DNA from: Eubacteriales bacterium
GTDB lineage: Bacteria; Bacillota_A; Clostridia; Christensenellales; Aristaeellaceae
NCBI GenBank assembly: GCA_029974035.1
Contig: JARKQG010000041.1
Coordinates: 1 to 26,080, forward strand
Length of the DNA stretch: 26,080 nucleotides
Direction: 5' to 3'
This document shows positions 14,976 to 23,469 of this stretch, piece after piece (the stretch's first letter is position 1; every line of letters starts with the position of its first letter). The notes beneath the pieces are model-generated. The model worked only from the letters and a program-made list of their open reading frames with translations. It searched no databases and was not told where the DNA came from. Made by a program: the position numbers and the translations under genes.

Positions 14976-16289
14976 TTACCGCGCCGCGGCAGGCCCCAGG
15001 TTGGCGCCGAGGTCCGCCAGCGCCCGCTTGAGCCGATCGACGTCCGCCGCGTGCACGCTCCGGCCGTCTTCGGCGCACTGGGCCGCGGCCAGGCCGGCCG
15101 CCTGCCCGAGGCCCATCATCGACGCCTGCACCCGGGCGGAGGCCGAGGCTTCCCGGTCGGCGGAGAAGGAGCGGCCCGGGACCAGCAGGTTGGGAAAGCC
15201 CTCCGCGATCAGCGACCGGTAGGGGATGTAGGCGGCCTCCTTCAAAAACTCGCACTTCTGGCTGGCGCCGTCGGCGGCGTGAATGTCGATGGGGTGCGCG
15301 CCGCGGCCGACCGCGTCCGGAAAGGGCAGGGCGGCGGCGTATTCCGCGCCGGTCAGCACGTGGACGCCCCGGATGTGCCGCGTTTCGCGCACGCCGGTCT
15401 GCGCCGCGGTGTAGACGATGCGCGCGTTCCGGAAGGCCTCGAACCGGTCGCGGAGCGCCTCCGTCAGGCGGAAGGCGTCCTCCCGAAGCCGGCATTCCAC
15501 CCGCGTCTGGTCCCGCTCGTCGGCCATGTCGCCCTCCGCGCGGGTCATGTTGACCAGCACCCGGTCCTCCGCGGTCATCCAGCACATCCAGGGCCCGCCG
15601 AAGGTGGGAATTTCGCCCCGCGCGGCGAGGGGCAAAAGCTCGTCCCGCAGCCATTCCATGTGATAGTTGACGCCCTGCCGATCGTGGCGGATTTTGGGAA
15701 GCGCCCGGGCGTCCACGCCGCCCAGACAGAAGCAGAGGGACGCGGGCTGTCCGGGCTGCGGAAAGCGTTGCATCGGCACGCCCGCCATGTGGCCGAGGTC
15801 GCCGTCGCCGGTGCAGTCGAGAAAGTACCGGCCCGCCAGCGCCCGCGCGCCGCCCTTGCCTTCGAATACGGCGTGGGTAATTTTTCCGCCGTCCGTCAGG
15901 CAGTCCGAGAGATAGGCGTGCAGAAAAAGCGTCACCCCGGCCTCGAGGGCCATGCGCTGGGCCAGCAGCTTGTAGGCCTCCGGATCGAAGCAGACGCTGC
16001 CCAGCGGGTATTCGATGGAGGCGCCGCCGGATTCCTCCAGGCGCCGGGCGAAGGCCCACGGGATGCCGCCCACGACCAGTTCGCCGTTATAGCAAAATTC
16101 GCTTACGGGCGCCACCAGCCCTGCCGTCGCCATGCCGCCCAAAAAGCCGTAGCGCTCGATCAGCGCCACCTTTGCGCCGGCGCGGGCCGCGGCGATGGCG
16201 CCGATGAAGCCGCTGGGCCCGCCGCCGCACACCACCACGTCGTACGCGCCCGCCACGGGCGCTTCCTTATGGATGGAAACCGATGTCAT
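14976..16289 (-). CDS. FAD-dependent oxidoreductase (PF12831 type), short form
   Basis: 437 residues; ATG at 16289 with AAAGGAGGG upstream. Rossmann FAD loop YDVVVCGGGPSGFIGAIAAARAGAKVALIER (about 16-46), then GFLGGMAT, a substrate-side segment with FDPEAYKLLAQRM...GVTLFLHAY (101-125), the second FAD contact FLDCTGDGDLG (156-166), GVRETRHIRG and a C-terminal PNLLVPGRSFSADREASASARV...GLGQAAG nucleotide-binding region. No signal peptide, so it is cytoplasmic. Substrates of this family are mostly unknown. It is the second gene of a two-gene unit with the 634-residue paralogue 51 bases upstream and resembles the 469-residue enzyme encoded divergently. It oxidises or reduces an unknown compound, possibly sugar-derived. 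Confidence 0.88.
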   Translation of the reverse strand: MTSVSIHKEAPVAGAYDVVVCGGGPSGFIGAIAAARAGAKVALIERYGFLGGMATAGLVAPVSEFCYNGELVVGGIPWAFARRLEESGGASIEYPLGSVCFDPEAYKLLAQRMALEAGVTLFLHAYLSDCLTDGGKITHAVFEGKGGARALAGRYFLDCTGDGDLGHMAGVPMQRFPQPGQPASLCFCLGGVDARALPKIRHDRQGVNYHMEWLRDELLPLAARGEIPTFGGPWMCWMTAEDRVLVNMTRAEGDMADERDQTRVECRLREDAFRLTEALRDRFEAFRNARIVYTAAQTGVRETRHIRGVHVLTGAEYAAALPFPDAVGRGAHPIDIHAADGASQKCEFLKEAAYIPYRSLIAEGFPNLLVPGRSFSADREASASARVQASMMGLGQAAGLAAAQCAEDGRSVHAADVDRLKRALADLGANLGPAAAR

Positions 16290-16340
16290 GCCGTTGCCCT
16301 CCTTTGCCGCTTTTCGCGGGGAGAATGCCCTTTGCGCCGC

Positions 16341-18245
16341 TCAGCCATAGGCGCGGATCTCGTACACGCGGGCGTCGGCATCGCCATTGGTGGCGAGGAC
16401 GCGCAGCTCGAGCCGGTCGCACTTGACGGCCTTGTCCAGGTCGTGCACCCTGAGCCGCTGGTGGTTGTCCGACACCCGAAGGCGCAGGACCTCCGCGCCG
16501 CCGCGCCAGGCCCTCAGCTCGTAATCCCGCGCCAGTTCCTTCGCCACGCCCCGCGGTTCCTTGTCGATGAACGCCCTGGACACCGTGATGCACCGCTCCT
16601 CGGACAGGTTCGGGTCCAGCGTCAGCCGGATCTGCCGCAGAAAGACGGGGCTTTTCCAGGTGAGGGTCAGCGCCTCGCCACCGGGGGCGAGGCCGTTTGA
16701 GCGCCACAGGTGGCTCTCGCCGCCCACGCGCCGCGCGACGCCGCTGAGCACGTTTTTCGCCCCGTAGCCCGGCCGCTCGGAAGTGGCGCTGACGGCGGAC
16801 CGCCGCGCCAGGTCGTCCGGGTCCTCGTTTTTGCGGCCGGGGATGTAGCAGTCCGCCTTCAGAAGCTGCTGGCGAAGGGCTTCGATGTGGCGCCTCCCGA
16901 ATTCCGCCGGCTTGAGGCCGCGAAGCGCCGCCATGCCCGCCGCGGTCCCGGCCGCCTCGCCGCCCACGGCGCAGGTCGCCATCACGCGGGTGGAGCCCAT
17001 GGCCAGCTTGGTGGCGCTGATGTTGCGGCCGGCCATCATCAGGTTTTCGATGTTCTTTGAGCAATAGCAGCCGTAGGGGATGGAGTACAGCCCCTCGAAG
17101 GAGCGCACCCGGGAGGGGATTTCGCCCTTGGCCCGAAAGCCGCCGGCGGTGTGTTCGTCCATCGGCCAGCCGCCGTAGGCCACGGCGTCCGGAAAGACCC
17201 GGTTGGTCAGGATGTCGTTTTCGGTCAGGATGCGGTCGCCCACCAGCCGACGGCTCTCGCGGGTGCCGGGCACGGTGCCCACCCACACCAGCTCGTAGTT
17301 GTCCGCGCCGTGGTCGCCGCCGTTTTTGATGTGATCCCACACGCCGTAGACGCAGCGGTACAGTTCGTAGCGGATGTCCTCCGCCTGGGCGATGATGTCG
17401 TCCCAGTCCCCGCCCAGCTCGATCCACCAGTAGCCGGACTCCACGTCGTACTTTTCCACCAGCTGGTCGGCGTGGTCGGCGTAGTCCTCGCCGGGCCTGA
17501 GCACCACCACGTCCGAGGCGTCGTGGTACACCACGATGTCGCCGTGGTAGCGGTGCGCGAAGTCGCTCTCGTCAAAGGCGTAGGCCCAGGAGGGGCGCAC
17601 AAACTTCACCGGGCGGCCGGTGTCCCGCGCGCAGAAGTAAATGGTGTTGCCCATGGTCTCGCCGTCCCGGGCGGGGGGCGCGTCCTTTTCGCCGAACTCC
17701 GCGGCGGCCTCGCGGCCGATCATGTACTCCGCGCCGGCAAAGTAGCCCAGTGTGCCGTGGCCGGTGCAGTCCAGGTAGATCCCGCCCTCCAGCGCGAAGC
17801 GCCGCTCGGTGGTCATCTGGTAGCACTCGATAAACTGGATATTCCGTCCGTTGGAGAAGACGCGGTCCATGGTGGTGTTCATATAGAGCTCCAGGTTTTC
17901 CGTGTTCTTTGCCGCCGACCACAGCACCCCGTCCCAGATGGAGTAGTTGTAACTGTCGTTCAGGTACTTGTTTTCCAGCTGCAGCTCCATCAGGATGCCG
18001 GTCTCGGCGGCGTCCTTTTTGCCCCAGTGGCAGGACGCGCCGGAGATGTGCATGCGCGTTTCCGAGCTGGCGTTGCCGCCGAACACGCCGCGGTCCTGCA
18101 CCAGCGCGGTGCGGGCGCCCTGACGCGCGGCCGCCATGGCCGCGATGAGGCCGCTCATGCCGCCGCCCACCACCACCACGTCATAGCGCCGCGGGTCGGC
18201 GGGGTTTTGCGAGCAAACGGGGGTTTCGCGAATGTACTGTTTCAT
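16341..18245 (-). CDS. FAD-dependent oxidoreductase (PF12831 type) with C-terminal discoidin-like domain
   Basis: 634 residues; ATG at 18245 with AAAGGAG upstream. FAD loop YDVVVVGGGMSGLIAAMAAARQG (21-43), GVFGGNASSETRMHI (53-67), YLDCTGHGTLG (157-167), GTRESRRLVGD (327-337), NLMMAGRNISATKLAMGSTRVMATCAVGGEAAG (401-433, FAD tail). From about 485 to the end a beta-rich module (SATSERPGYGAKNVLSGV ... LWRSNGL ... LRQIRLTLDPNL ... CDRLELRVLATNGDADARVYEIRAYG) reads like an F5/8C discoidin domain, normally a carbohydrate-binding fold on secreted proteins. There is no signal peptide, so here it is probably inside the cell. First gene of the minus-strand unit. Family call good; discoidin assignment by pattern only. 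Confidence 0.87.
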   Translation of the reverse strand: MKQYIRETPVCSQNPADPRRYDVVVVGGGMSGLIAAMAAARQGARTALVQDRGVFGGNASSETRMHISGASCHWGKKDAAETGILMELQLENKYLNDSYNYSIWDGVLWSAAKNTENLELYMNTTMDRVFSNGRNIQFIECYQMTTERRFALEGGIYLDCTGHGTLGYFAGAEYMIGREAAAEFGEKDAPPARDGETMGNTIYFCARDTGRPVKFVRPSWAYAFDESDFAHRYHGDIVVYHDASDVVVLRPGEDYADHADQLVEKYDVESGYWWIELGGDWDDIIAQAEDIRYELYRCVYGVWDHIKNGGDHGADNYELVWVGTVPGTRESRRLVGDRILTENDILTNRVFPDAVAYGGWPMDEHTAGGFRAKGEIPSRVRSFEGLYSIPYGCYCSKNIENLMMAGRNISATKLAMGSTRVMATCAVGGEAAGTAAGMAALRGLKPAEFGRRHIEALRQQLLKADCYIPGRKNEDPDDLARRSAVSATSERPGYGAKNVLSGVARRVGGESHLWRSNGLAPGGEALTLTWKSPVFLRQIRLTLDPNLSEERCITVSRAFIDKEPRGVAKELARDYELRAWRGGAEVLRLRVSDNHQRLRVHDLDKAVKCDRLELRVLATNGDADARVYEIRAYG

Positions 18246-18294
18246 GGTGCGTACGCTCCTTTAAGCCGGGCCTCGGGGACCGCTGCCGGTTTCG

Positions 18295-18323
18295 ATGGTA
18301 GCACCGGCCGGGCGCCCCGTCAA
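18295..18323 (-). promoter_or_regulatory. Probable sigma-A promoter of the minus-strand FAD oxidoreductase pair
   Basis: On the minus strand TTGACG (18323-18318, five of six), a 17-base spacer and TACCAT (18300-18295, four of six). It lies about 50 bases upstream of the ATG at 18245. The weaker -10 would suit an activator. Confidence 0.5.
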
Positions 18324-18367
18324 CGCACGATCCTTCTGGATTTTGGCGGATTGTGGTCCGATATTTC

Positions 18368-18419
18368 GAATCTGTCCCATTCCTTTTGAATACTATTCCT
18401 AGAATTGACTTTCAAATTC
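18368..18419. promoter_or_regulatory. Alternating GAAT/ATTC motif array in the divergent promoter region
   Basis: In an AT-rich island GAAT occurs at 18368, 18388 and 18402 and its complement ATTC at 18379, 18395 and 18416, strictly alternating. The core is GAAT-N3-ATTC-N3-GAAT (18388-18405), two overlapping perfect palindromes. It lies upstream of and across the -35 box of the plus-strand promoter and about 45 bases upstream of the minus-strand -35. Likely an operator cluster for a dimeric regulator; the YesN-like protein encoded downstream is a candidate. Confidence 0.55.
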
Positions 18420-18433
18420 CGCGCGCCTATACT
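18405..18433 (+). promoter_or_regulatory. Sigma-A promoter of the plus-strand FAD oxidoreductase/YesNM unit
   Basis: TTGACT (18405-18410), 17-base spacer, TATACT (18428-18433); both hexamers miss the consensus at one base. A perfect TATAAT at 18433-18438 overlaps the -10 but would need a 22-base spacer. The leader to the GTG at 18479 is about 40 bases. Confidence 0.72.
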
Positions 18434-18478
18434 ATAATCGTGGGGTTTGTGTGAAACGGCGGATGGGAGGACGGGGCA

Positions 18479-19888
18479 GTGAAGACGGACATCGTAACCT
18501 ATGACGTGATCGTCGTCGGGGGCGGCCCGGGCGGCCTGCCCGCGGCAATCGCCGCGGCGCGGCAGGGCGCGAAGGTGCTGCTGGTGGAGAAAAACGGCTA
18601 CCTGGGCGGCAACCTGACCATCGGGCTGCCGCTTCTGGGGTTTCTCGACAAGGACGGCAACCAGGTGATCCGCGGCATCGCGCAGGAGCTGATCGACGCG
18701 CTGACGGCCCGGAGCGCCGCCAGCCCCCACCACTGGTGCCCCATGCACGATTCGGTGACGATCTACGACCACGAGGTGTTCAAGGTCGTCGCCTTTGAAA
18801 AGTGCCTGGAGGCCGGGGTGACGCTTTTGATGCACACCCAGGTGATCGACGCCGACGTGGAAAACGGCGCGCTCCGGTCGGTGACGCTCTTTGGAAAGTC
18901 CCGGCGGATCGAGGCCCGCGCGAAGGTGTTCATCGACGCCACCGGCGACGGCGACGTGGGCTACATCGCGGGCGCGCGGTTTGAAATGGGGCAGAAGGAC
19001 ACCGGCGTACTGCAGCCGCCGACGCTGATGTGCACCGTGGACGGCGTGGACGTGGAGGAGATCATCCGCTATCTGGAGGCGCACCCCGAGCAGATGCGCC
19101 TGGCGCCCACCATCGAAACCTACCCGGGCTATGACGCGGCCTACCTGCGGTCCAACCCCCGGCACCATGTGCTGGTGGGGCTGCGCGCCCTGTTCTCCGA
19201 GCTTCGGGAGAAGGGCGAGCTGCCCGTCAGCCGGGATACGCTGATCTACATCCAGAGCCTCGTGCCCGGTCAGGTGCACCTGAACTGCACCCGGCACCAG
19301 GGCATCGACGGCAGCGACGCATTGGACCTGACCCGTGCGGAGATCGAGGGCCACATCCAGATTCTGAAGCTGGTGGAGATGCTCAGGGCCCGCGTGCCCG
19401 GCTTTGAAAACTGCCATCTGACGCAGATCTACCCGTTCATGGGCGTTCGGGAAACCCGCCGGTTCCGCGGCCTGGCCACGCTGACCGAGGACATGCTGAC
19501 GCGCGGCGCGATCGGCGGGGATTCGGTGGGCATCGGCTCCTACATCATCGACATCCACGACGGCGGCGGCGCGGGCACCATCGTCAAAAAGGTGAAGCCC
19601 TACGGGCTGCCCTACGGGATGACCTGCTCCGCCGACATCGCCAACCTGATGTTCAGCGGCCGGTGCGCGTCGATGGACGCGGTGGCCCTCAGCTCGGCCC
19701 GGGTGATGCCGCCGCTGATGGCCATGGGCCAGGGCGCGGGGGTCGGCGCCGCGCTGGCGGTCCGCCTGGGGGTCTTCCCCGGGGCGGTGGACGTGCGGGA
19801 GATCCGCGCCATCCTCGCCGCCGACGGCGTGATGCTCGAGACCGACCCGAACGCAACGGAAATGCCGGCGGCCGGGGAGCGGAACTGA
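18479..19888 (+). CDS. FAD-dependent oxidoreductase (PF12831 type), 469 residues
   Basis: GTG start at 18479, eight bases after GGGAGG. FAD loop [23 protein letters not shown] (8-30), GYLGGNLT (40-47), the insertion [24 protein letters not shown] (84-107) that precedes the [10 protein letters not shown] strand, [15 protein letters not shown] (151-165), [21 protein letters not shown] and [32 protein letters not shown] near the C-terminus. Cytoplasmic. It is a paralogue of the two minus-strand enzymes, closest in layout to the 437-residue one. It heads an operon with the two-component regulator genes 18 bases downstream and, after a further gap, an importer, so the oxidised substrate may be what the sensor detects or the transporter brings in. 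Exact reaction unknown. Confidence 0.88.
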   Translation: MKTDIVTYDVIVVGGGPGGLPAAIAAARQGAKVLLVEKNGYLGGNLTIGLPLLGFLDKDGNQVIRGIAQELIDALTARSAASPHHWCPMHDSVTIYDHEVFKVVAFEKCLEAGVTLLMHTQVIDADVENGALRSVTLFGKSRRIEARAKVFIDATGDGDVGYIAGARFEMGQKDTGVLQPPTLMCTVDGVDVEEIIRYLEAHPEQMRLAPTIETYPGYDAAYLRSNPRHHVLVGLRALFSELREKGELPVSRDTLIYIQSLVPGQVHLNCTRHQGIDGSDALDLTRAEIEGHIQILKLVEMLRARVPGFENCHLTQIYPFMGVRETRRFRGLATLTEDMLTRGAIGGDSVGIGSYIIDIHDGGGAGTIVKKVKPYGLPYGMTCSADIANLMFSGRCASMDAVALSSARVMPPLMAMGQGAGVGAALAVRLGVFPGAVDVREIRAILAADGVMLETDPNATEMPAAGERN

Positions 19889-19906
19889 TCCGGAGAGGGG
19901 GACGCG

Positions 19907-21535
19907 ATGTACAGGGCCATTTTGGTGGACGACGAGGAGGCGGTGCTGAGCGGGCTGAAGCGCCACGTGAACTGGCGCCGGCACGGCGTGGAGATCGTCG
20001 GCGCCTTTCCCGATGGGCAGAAGGCCTGGGACTACGTCCGGGAGCACCCGGTGAACCTGGTGGTCACCGACGTTTGCACGCCCTTCATGGACGGCATCGA
20101 GCTGGCCAGGCGGGTGCGCGCGGCGTATCCCCGCACCAAGATCCTCTTTATCAGCGGCCATGCCGACGTGGCCTACCTCAAGGACGCGCTGAAGCTGGAC
20201 GCCGTGGACTACATCCTGAAATCCATCGATCTGGACGAGATGGACCAGACGCTGACCCGCGTGACGGGCATGATCGGTGAGGAGCGGGCGCGCGAGGAGA
20301 AGCTCTATGAAATGGAGGATCTGCTGACGCAGTCGATGCCGCTGCTCCGCAGCCGGCACCTGGCGATGCTCCTGAGGGAGAACGACGAGGACGAGGCCGC
20401 GGCGCTCAGCGAGGCGCAGTACCTGGGCATCCCGCTGGAGGCGAACGTCCACTATGCGGTGGTGGTCGTGCGCCTTTGCAACAAGTGGCAGGTGATCGGC
20501 GGCATGAACGAAAAGCAGCGGATGCTTTTCAGCCTGAAGATCCAGACCATCTGCGAGAACGCGCTGCGCCGCCACGGCAGCAGCATCTGCTTCAAGGACC
20601 GGATCGGCGAGTACATCCTGATCGTCAACGCCGAGGGCGAGGACTGCGAAACCGCGATCCTGGGCGTGGCCGCGGACGTGCGCGAGTGCCTGATGGCGGA
20701 GCTGGAGCTTTCGGTGTCCATCGGCATCAGCGACCGCTTCACGGGCATCCTCAAGATCCGCGAAGCCTACAAAAGCGCCTGCGAAGCCATCGAGATGCGC
20801 TACCTGATCGATTCCGATCTCCCCATCTCGGTCAACAAGTACGAAGAGGTGGACGACCTGAGGCGCGCCCGGGAGCGGGCGGAAAAGGAGATCGGCGAGG
20901 CCATCATGAACGGCGACGCCGACGCCGTGCGGAAGGCGCGCGAGGGCCTGATCGAATACGTGCGCCGGATCCCCTCTGAGGACGAGCGGCAGAACTTTCT
21001 CATGTTCCTTCTGCTTTTGCCCGCGCGCCTTCTGACCAGCCTCGCCACCCGGGAAAAGGGCGTCTATTCCTCCCAGCGCCGGCTGATGGAGCGGTTTTTG
21101 TCCTGCCGGGCCGAGGAGCAGGAGTCGCTGATCGCCCGGGCCTACGACGAGGTGACGGCGCTGATCCGGCGGCGCAGCGCGCCCCAGTCCAGCGCGGTCA
21201 TCCAGCGGGTGCGGGAGATCATCGGCAGCCGGTACGCCCAGCGGCTCTCGGTCTCCGGACTCGCGCGGGAGGTGTACCTGACGCCCACCTACCTGTGCGT
21301 CCTGTTCAAGCAGCAGACCGGCAAGACCATCAACGAGTACATCACGCTGGAGCGCATCCGCCGCGCCAAGGAACTGCTGACGGATTCCGGCATCCTGCTC
21401 TACGACGTGTGCTTCATGGTGGGGTACCTGTCGCCCAGCTATTTTTCCAAGCTCTTCAAAAAGTACACCGGGTTTACGCCCAGCGAATACCGGGAGCACT
21501 CCGTGCTCGGCGCCCGGAAGGGCGGCAGGGCGTGA
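19907..21535 (+). CDS. Response regulator with AraC-type DNA-binding domain (YesN-like)
   Basis: 542 residues; ATG at 19907 after GGAGAGGGGG. The receiver domain is at 1-120: acidic pair Asp8/Asp9, phospho-acceptor Asp55 in VVTDVCTPFMDG, and Lys104 in YILKSID, where the usual KP is KS. A long middle region (about 130-430) of the YesN type carries no assigned motif. The AraC double helix-turn-helix is at about 432-531 (LSVSGLAREVYLTPTYLCVL...; YDVCFMVGYLSPSYFSKLFK). The next gene, a histidine kinase, starts within its stop (GTGA overlap), so the pair is coupled. Family members switch on nearby oligosaccharide importer genes; here the LplB/YtcP-type genes downstream and perhaps the divergent oxidoreductases are likely targets. 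Confidence 0.95.
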   Translation: MYRAILVDDEEAVLSGLKRHVNWRRHGVEIVGAFPDGQKAWDYVREHPVNLVVTDVCTPFMDGIELARRVRAAYPRTKILFISGHADVAYLKDALKLDAVDYILKSIDLDEMDQTLTRVTGMIGEERAREEKLYEMEDLLTQSMPLLRSRHLAMLLRENDEDEAAALSEAQYLGIPLEANVHYAVVVVRLCNKWQVIGGMNEKQRMLFSLKIQTICENALRRHGSSICFKDRIGEYILIVNAEGEDCETAILGVAADVRECLMAELELSVSIGISDRFTGILKIREAYKSACEAIEMRYLIDSDLPISVNKYEEVDDLRRARERAEKEIGEAIMNGDADAVRKAREGLIEYVRRIPSEDERQNFLMFLLLLPARLLTSLATREKGVYSSQRRLMERFLSCRAEEQESLIARAYDEVTALIRRRSAPQSSAVIQRVREIIGSRYAQRLSVSGLAREVYLTPTYLCVLFKQQTGKTINEYITLERIRRAKELLTDSGILLYDVCFMVGYLSPSYFSKLFKKYTGFTPSEYREHSVLGARKGGRA

Positions 21536-23313
21536 CGGGCAATGCGTTCCCGCGGCGCAACCTCCACCTGACGCGGGCCGTGCTGGTGGCGCTGCTGGCG
21601 GCCTTTGTCTGCCTCACGGTCATCTCCGCGCGGCTGTACGCCCGCTCCACCAACGCCGCGGTGGAGTCCGAGGCGCTGCGCGGCATGCAGCTGTCCGTGG
21701 AGCAGGCCAAAAACAACCTCGATTACCGGCTGCGCCAGACCGCCGACAGCGCCAGGACGCTGCTGGGCACGGTCTACCCCTATCTCAACTCCAGCGCGGG
21801 CACCGAGGGCCAGCTGCAGGAGTATTCCGACATGACCCGCGTGCTCAACGAGTACCGGGGCAAGTACATGATCTCCAAGGTTCGCCTTTTCGTGCCGGCG
21901 GGCAAGATCTACGCGCGGCAGGGGGCGACATTTTATTCCCTCGCGTCGCTGGAGGACGACCGGGACTTCCGGCGCCTGGTGGGCGACAGCTGGGGCGGCG
22001 TGTTCTGGCAGGGGCCCCGGCGGGTGACCACCGACATCGGCGTCAGCATGCTGGCCATTTCCTGCGTGGGGGTGGTCTCCGGCAGCAAAAACTACAACCA
22101 GTACGTCGGCGCGCTGTACCTGGACATCGACGTGGGCCAGATCGGCGGCATCTTTGAGGTGGGCGGCGCGGAGGGCACCGAGCTGTACCTGGTGGACGAG
22201 GACGGCGTGGTGGTCGCCCACGCGGACGAGGAGCGCATCGGGCAAACGGCCCTCGGCGCGGAGCAGATGGCCCGGGTCCGCCAGGCGGGGAGCGGCGCCC
22301 TCTCCGGCGACAGCGTGACCGCCTTCCGGAAGATCGACACCTGTGACTGGTACCTGATCGACACCACCGACCGCGCCGCGCTCACCCGGGCCAACGGGCA
22401 GACGGCGGGCATTTTGATGGTGCTGATCGCGGCGACGCTGCTGGTGGCGCTGGTCATCGCGATGATGATCGCCTACGACATGATGCTGGGCCGCACGGCG
22501 TCTACCATCAATCAGGCGGTGCGAGCGCTGGAGAGCGAGCCGGACCCCGCCGCGCCGGTCCGGGGGCCGGGCCGGTTGGACGCGCTGGCGCGGCTCAGGG
22601 TCAGCGCCGGCAAGATGGCCCTCGCGGTGCAGAGAATCGTCGAGGAGCGATACCGCAACCGCCTGGCCATCTCCGAATACCAGATGCAGGCGCTGCAGGC
22701 GCAGATCAAGCCCCACTTCCTTTACAATACGCTGGACGTGATCAAGTGGATGATCGCCGACGGCGACATGGAAAACGGCGTGTGGATGGTGAACGCGCTG
22801 TCAAAATACCTGCGCATGAGCATCAACAAGGGGCCCGGGACGGTGCCTCTTGGCGAGGAGCTGGCGCTGACGCACAACTACCTGGGCATCATGCGGCGCC
22901 GCTTCAAAAACGCCTTCCGGGTGGAGACCGAGATCGAGCCCGAGGCCATGGAGTGCCATCTGCCCCGCTTTTCGCTGCAGCCGCTGGTGGAAAACGCGCT
23001 GCTTCACGGGCTGATCGACTGCGACAAGCCCGACCGCAGGCTGACGCTGCGCGCGTGGCTGGAGGGCGACCGGGTGTTCATCGAGATCGAGGACAACGGA
23101 AAGGGCATGCCCGAGGAGGCGCGGGCGCGGCTGGAGTCGCGCGGCGCCGGGCGCGACGCGGGCTACGGCGTGGCCAACGTCCGCGAGCGGCTGCGCCTGT
23201 TCGGCGGCCCGGAGGCCGGCTTCCGGGTGTCGTCGCGGGAGGGCGCGGGCACCTGCGTGTCCATCGCGCTGCCCGTCCGCTTTGACGACGCGGAGCCGGA
23301 GGGCGGGGCCTGA
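21532..23313 (+). CDS. Sensor histidine kinase, YesM/LytS-type (His_kinase PF06580)
   Basis: 593 residues from the GTG at 21532 that overlaps the regulator's TGA by four bases; no other start precedes the first membrane segment (about 12-35). An extracytoplasmic sensor region of about 250 residues follows (37-290, double-Cache-like: YLVDEDGVVVAHADEERIG, CDWYLIDTTDRAAL), then a second membrane segment (about 292-318) and a poorly conserved HAMP-like linker. His395 in QIKPHFLYNTLD is the phosphorylation site. The ATPase domain has the N box at SLQPLVENALLHG (Asn488), DNGKGMPEEA (Asp521) and GYGVANVRERL. It senses an outside solute and phosphorylates the upstream regulator. The stop codon sits in the loop of a 7-bp GC hairpin. 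Confidence 0.94.
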   Translation: MTGNAFPRRNLHLTRAVLVALLAAFVCLTVISARLYARSTNAAVESEALRGMQLSVEQAKNNLDYRLRQTADSARTLLGTVYPYLNSSAGTEGQLQEYSDMTRVLNEYRGKYMISKVRLFVPAGKIYARQGATFYSLASLEDDRDFRRLVGDSWGGVFWQGPRRVTTDIGVSMLAISCVGVVSGSKNYNQYVGALYLDIDVGQIGGIFEVGGAEGTELYLVDEDGVVVAHADEERIGQTALGAEQMARVRQAGSGALSGDSVTAFRKIDTCDWYLIDTTDRAALTRANGQTAGILMVLIAATLLVALVIAMMIAYDMMLGRTASTINQAVRALESEPDPAAPVRGPGRLDALARLRVSAGKMALAVQRIVEERYRNRLAISEYQMQALQAQIKPHFLYNTLDVIKWMIADGDMENGVWMVNALSKYLRMSINKGPGTVPLGEELALTHNYLGIMRRRFKNAFRVETEIEPEAMECHLPRFSLQPLVENALLHGLIDCDKPDRRLTLRAWLEGDRVFIEIEDNGKGMPEEARARLESRGAGRDAGYGVANVRERLRLFGGPEAGFRVSSREGAGTCVSIALPVRFDDAEPEGGA

Positions 23314-23320
23314 CCCCGCC
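23302..23320 (+). other. GC hairpin across the histidine kinase stop codon
   Basis: GGCGGGG (23302-23308), loop CCTGA containing the TGA stop, CCCCGCC (23314-23320). No T-run follows, so it is not a normal terminator; it may be a partial attenuator separating regulator from importer transcription, or chance in GC-rich DNA. Confidence 0.4.
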
Positions 23321-23395
23321 GGCGCGCCATGTGCGAAAGTTTGAGCCAGAATACCATACATATGGGCATTTACGGTTTTAAACAAAATGTGTTAA

Positions 23396-23404
23396 TGTTA
23401 TCCT
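23396..23404 (+). promoter_or_regulatory. Possible extended -10 promoter of the importer genes
   Basis: TGT followed by TATCCT forms an extended -10 (TGnTAnnnT) in the AT-rich 156-base gap before the LplB-like gene; no convincing -35 box lies 17 bases upstream. GAATACCAT at 23349-23357 upstream matches GAATACTAT at 18388-18396 at eight of nine bases and could be an activator site, which would suit a promoter with a poor -35. Confidence 0.3.
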
Positions 23405-23469
23405 GAACAGCGGAATCGTAATTGGGAGTAAAACATAGATTCACGCAGGCCAGAAAGGAAGGAAGTGTA

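Noticed and set aside
18320..21499. A 1059-codon open frame on the minus strand opposite the oxidoreductase and response regulator genes
   Set aside because: It mirrors two clear plus-strand genes, has low-complexity His/Val/Ala/Asp composition typical of antisense GC-rich frames, and lacks recognisable domains.
21295..21531. An upstream extension of the histidine kinase frame
   Set aside because: It lies wholly inside the response regulator coding region in another frame; the GTG overlapping the regulator stop is the natural start.
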